This document shows, one piece after another, positions 21,500-23,900 of a DNA stretch of 23,900 nt. A program made the translations under genes and the position numbers. The DNA lies in IMG/VR virus record IMGVR_UViG_3300030451_001031, positions 1 to 23,900 of that record; one strand, written 5' to 3'. The notes under the pieces are model-generated. The model saw only the letters and a program-made list of their open reading frames with translations. It searched no databases and was not told the DNA's origin. How positions within the stretch are numbered: position 1 is the stretch's first letter; every line of letters starts with the position of its first letter. Source of the stretch: a virus.

Positions 21500-22476
21500 T
21501 GCTTCATGTAACTGATGACCCCTTTGTCAATACACGTCATCTGTTTGGGACACATCGCACATTGTTCTGTTTCTGCAGTATATTCTAATTGATTTAAAAA
21601 TTGATCTTCTTTCACCTTCGTCCAAGAATTAATATTCCATTCTTCCTTGACTTCGAACTCATCAGTTCCTATCATGACAATGTCGTAGACAAATGGTGTC
21701 CAGAAAAATCTCTCGTTGCAGTAAGTAAAGTTTAGTTCTAAAGATCCACCCTGTGCCTGATCAGCAATTGTCTTGGGGTACATGTCGTGACTGAAATCAT
21801 AACTCTTCCATTTCTCAATCATATGCTTTTGCACTTTACTCTTGGGTGCGCGAAAGAATGATGGGTTGAGTTGTAGTATCGTATCAAAGTATCTGTCTGT
21901 CACCTTCGATAGATCTAGAACCTTTTCATTGTCTTCGTCATCATTACCCATATTGTAAACGAAATAATAGTTTAGGTCATCTTCGAATAGGTTGAGCATG
22001 TTGAGTCTTGACTGAAGACTTCCCCAGACAACAGGATGTTCTACGACCACATTACAGTCGTACATAAAACCTTCCTTCTTGGGTATACTGTTTAGTAGAT
22101 CTATAACCCTAAGATCTATTTGTTCTGATAGAGTTGTTACGAATTGTATTGTAGTTACCTTAGATAAACATTCACGAAATATTTCATCTTGTAACAATTC
22201 TAGAACATTATTGTTACCGAATATATCAGTAGGTCCGATATTGATTGTAGAAACTCGGTAACCGTTTTCATTGAATAAGTCGATAGCATCATTGAGTCTT
22301 TGAAAATCCCCTACGTTAGATCCTAGTTTATTTACGAAACAACCTTTACACTTGAACTCGCAACCAGACAAGATCTCACAGTTGAACTGCACCTTGATCT
22401 CGTGTCCTTCACTAAAACTAAGATCAAAGTCTTTGTCTGCTTGTGCGTGGGATTTGTTATCAGTAACTATTCCCAT
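21451..22476 (-). CDS. radical SAM enzyme 5 (GPTD subgroup)
   Basis: This 341-aa enzyme has the motif GCEFKCKGCFV (C39, C43, C46). Where most radical SAM proteins have GGE it has IGPTDIFG (80-87), shared with enzyme 6. The C-terminal cysteines are CAMCPKQMTC (C-x2-C-x5-C) and a distant Cys in LTSCVF, a shortened SPASM-like pattern. I chose the ATG at 22476 (MGIVTD), preceded by GAGG at 6 bases, over a TTG 18 bases upstream. It overlaps enzyme 6 by 17 bases, and its last 49 bases overlap enzyme 4 on the other strand. The substrate is unknown. Confidence 0.9.
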   Translation of the reverse strand: MGIVTDNKSHAQADKDFDLSFSEGHEIKVQFNCEILSGCEFKCKGCFVNKLGSNVGDFQRLNDAIDLFNENGYRVSTINIGPTDIFGNNNVLELLQDEIFRECLSKVTTIQFVTTLSEQIDLRVIDLLNSIPKKEGFMYDCNVVVEHPVVWGSLQSRLNMLNLFEDDLNYYFVYNMGNDDEDNEKVLDLSKVTDRYFDTILQLNPSFFRAPKSKVQKHMIEKWKSYDFSHDMYPKTIADQAQGGSLELNFTYCNERFFWTPFVYDIVMIGTDEFEVKEEWNINSWTKVKEDQFLNQLEYTAETEQCAMCPKQMTCIDKGVISYMKHHALTSCVFPDFIRSM

Positions 22477-23605
22477 AATAAACCTCATCGTCAAATAGTT
22501 GTATCACGTCTTTATTTAGAATACATTCTTTCCTGTTCTCGAATACTGTTTCCATTACTCTGGGGACAAGTCGGTGAGAACATATATTTAAATACTTACA
22601 GGTATGGCACTCTGTCAACTGAGAGTTTTGAATTTGGTGGTTGACAATCCAGTGCTTATGTTCTAATATACGATCCACTATATCACCACCTTGGGTAATG
22701 TCAATAAGAAAAGCATCATTGTATATCTGTGCATTCTCGTATATAAAAGGTGCCATGAACATTCTTCCATTGTGTATGTTTATCACGGAGTAGTGGAATG
22801 CTTTATGGGAAACGTCACCTTGTAGGAAATGAAATTTTGTTTTAAATCTTTTTTCGTCAGTAGATAACTTCGTGAGCATGTCGTTCCACTCGAATAGTTT
22901 CTCTCCATGCTTTGGACTGTGGTCAAATGATCTCACTACGGACGGTAAGATCTCTATCACTGTTTGGTATTCTTCTCTGACTAAATCAATCGCATCATAG
23001 ATCATATCTTCGATACCGTCAACTATATTCGTTGCCATAGATATCTCATAGTTAAGACTTGACTCCTTAAATGTTTCGATACGATTATCGAGTGCTCTCC
23101 TATACTCTTTATCGTAAAGAAGTCTTTTCACATCTAATGCCACCTGTACGTCCCAAGACTTAACCACGCTCCCCACCAGTGACTTTTCTATTTTACGGAT
23201 CTTTCCCTCTATATCTTTTTCAGATAACGAACCAAGGATAGAACAATTGTGTTGAACATTGCGATTATCTTCAGGCATCATCATGATACCTTCTGCCAGT
23301 TTGACTTCTTCTATAATCGTCTCTAGGTTTTCTGCACCATAGAAGTCGGTAGGACCGATGACAAGATCATCCAATACAATGTCCTCTCTACCCATAAGTT
23401 CCTTTGCGAGTTCCCAGAAAAGATGAATAGAGTACGGACTCCAGTTGCCCTTACGTTTGACAAAGCAACCAGGACACATATAGGAACAACCCTCAAGTAT
23501 CTCTAACTGAGGTTGTATCTTATACTGGGACATGGCAGAGATAGCAGTAAACTCTTCAAGTCTATTCCCATCAACTACAATCTTTTTCCATTCGTCATTT
23601 AACAT
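22460..23605 (-). CDS. radical SAM enzyme 6 (GPTD subgroup)
   Basis: This 381-aa enzyme has the motif GCSYMCPGCFV (C40, C44, C47) and VIGPTDFYG (82-90) in the place of GGE. The C-terminus carries CHTCKYLNIC (C-x2-C-x5-C) and a further Cys 16 residues later (RKECIL). The stretch before it (SVINIHNGRMFMAPFIYE) parallels RFFWTPFVYD of enzyme 5, so the two appear to be paralogues throughout. The ATG overlaps the preceding gene by 11 bases with no Shine-Dalgarno, suggesting coupled translation. The substrate is unknown. Confidence 0.9.
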   Translation of the reverse strand: MLNDEWKKIVVDGNRLEEFTAISAMSQYKIQPQLEILEGCSYMCPGCFVKRKGNWSPYSIHLFWELAKELMGREDIVLDDLVIGPTDFYGAENLETIIEEVKLAEGIMMMPEDNRNVQHNCSILGSLSEKDIEGKIRKIEKSLVGSVVKSWDVQVALDVKRLLYDKEYRRALDNRIETFKESSLNYEISMATNIVDGIEDMIYDAIDLVREEYQTVIEILPSVVRSFDHSPKHGEKLFEWNDMLTKLSTDEKRFKTKFHFLQGDVSHKAFHYSVINIHNGRMFMAPFIYENAQIYNDAFLIDITQGGDIVDRILEHKHWIVNHQIQNSQLTECHTCKYLNICSHRLVPRVMETVFENRKECILNKDVIQLFDDEVYYGNSY

Positions 23606-23900
23606 AAGATATATTCTTTATTCTTTCTAGTTCTGGATCATTATCTTCTGTCACCAAGAACTTCTTTCGATATCCTCGTTTATCATTCTCTACGCTGTAA
23701 CCATCCCATTGATACATTGTCTGTGCAGGTGCATTGTAATTGTGTATGTTGTTTAGCATATTCTCTTTCGGTGCAATGCAATGCTTGACTCCCAGATAAT
23801 CTCGTAATAGAATTATCTTACGGTTGTAGCAACTAAAGAACAATGGACAGTCTTCACACTCTGTACCCTTTGCTCTATTTATTTGTGACTCAGTTATTGG
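23595..23900 (-). CDS. C-terminal part of a probable seventh radical SAM protein, cut by window edge
   Basis: The frame is open from the right window edge to the stop at 23595, giving 101 visible residues of a larger gene; its start lies outside. An apparent start at a TTG (23843) would be an artefact, because the coding sequence continues upstream through TECEDCPLFFSCYNR. That stretch gives C-x2-C-x5-C followed by another Cys 16 residues later (VKHCIA), the same spacing as in enzyme 6. I therefore read it as the SPASM-like end of another enzyme of the same subgroup. The last 60 residues (PAQTMYQWDGYSVENDK...) are an extra tail not seen in enzymes 5 and 6. The radical SAM motif itself is not visible. 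Confidence 0.72.
   Translation of the reverse strand, partial: PITESQINRAKGTECEDCPLFFSCYNRKIILLRDYLGVKHCIAPKENMLNNIHNYNAPAQTMYQWDGYSVENDKRGYRKKFLVTEDNDPELERIKNISYVK

Noticed and set aside
17124-23605. QueE-like or other tRNA/DNA-base modification enzymes as an explanation
   Set aside because: No QueC, QueD, FolE or other partner genes are visible, and the multi-Cys C-termini fit SPASM-type peptide modifiers better.
1-23900. tRNA genes, CRISPR arrays, insertion sequences or long repeats
   Set aside because: I saw no tRNA-like cloverleaf, regular repeat array, inverted-repeat-bounded transposase or integrase. The window is almost wholly coding.

Overview
The window looks like part of the genome of a T4-like myovirus (Caudoviricetes), most likely marine. 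It carries the T4 replication and recombination core in recognisable order, all on the minus strand. Read in transcription order from high to low coordinates this is uvsY, uvsW, a 161-aa unknown, gene 55 (late sigma), 47, 46, 45, a 67-aa unknown, 44, a glutaredoxin, 62, regA, a P-loop kinase, hsp20, a DUF1127 protein, a 56-aa protein, a GH19 endolysin, gene 43 (DNA polymerase), a cupin, a DoxX-like protein, a 68-aa unknown, a MazG-like protein and a Dam methylase cut by the left edge. The phage-borne Hsp20, MazG-like, cupin and 2OG-Fe(II) oxygenase genes fit marine T4-like phages. The DUF1127 gene hints at a proteobacterial host, but the host cannot be fixed from the sequence. I saw no tRNA, rRNA, IS element, CRISPR array or integrase.

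Region 1 (1-16662, minus strand) is the early/middle replication block. Many of its genes have their own host-type sigma70 promoter with a 17-bp spacer: 43, 44, 45, 55, dam, uvsY and hsp20. Genes inside the transcription units overlap or nearly touch. Compared with T4, about 2.5 kb of endolysin, 56-aa, DUF1127, hsp20 and kinase genes sits between 43 and regA, and a glutaredoxin sits between 44 and 62. The 154-bp gap at 13531-13684 is the largest without a gene. It holds the gene 55 promoter, a terminator-like hairpin at its edge, and a consensus-perfect sigma70 promoter pointing the opposite way with no gene in front of it.

Region 2 (16706-21499, plus strand) starts 25 bases after an exact T4 late promoter (TATAAATA). 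It is an unbroken chain of six overlapping genes: a cupin, three radical SAM enzymes, a 132-aa protein of unknown function and a fourth radical SAM enzyme. Region 3 (21451-23900, minus strand) converges on it. It encodes two further radical SAM enzymes that look like a paralogous pair, plus the C-terminal end of a third similar protein cut by the right edge. Six radical SAM motif sets are therefore visible, and very probably seven such proteins. Most end in SPASM-type cysteine clusters, and they are accompanied by a cupin and a nearby 2OG-Fe(II) oxygenase.

I know of no described system with this content. The late promoter and the SPASM-like ends suggest that phage or host proteins or peptides are modified late in infection. 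The substrate is unknown, and the 132-aa protein encoded inside the chain is the best visible candidate. No gap of more than 300 bases lacks a gene.
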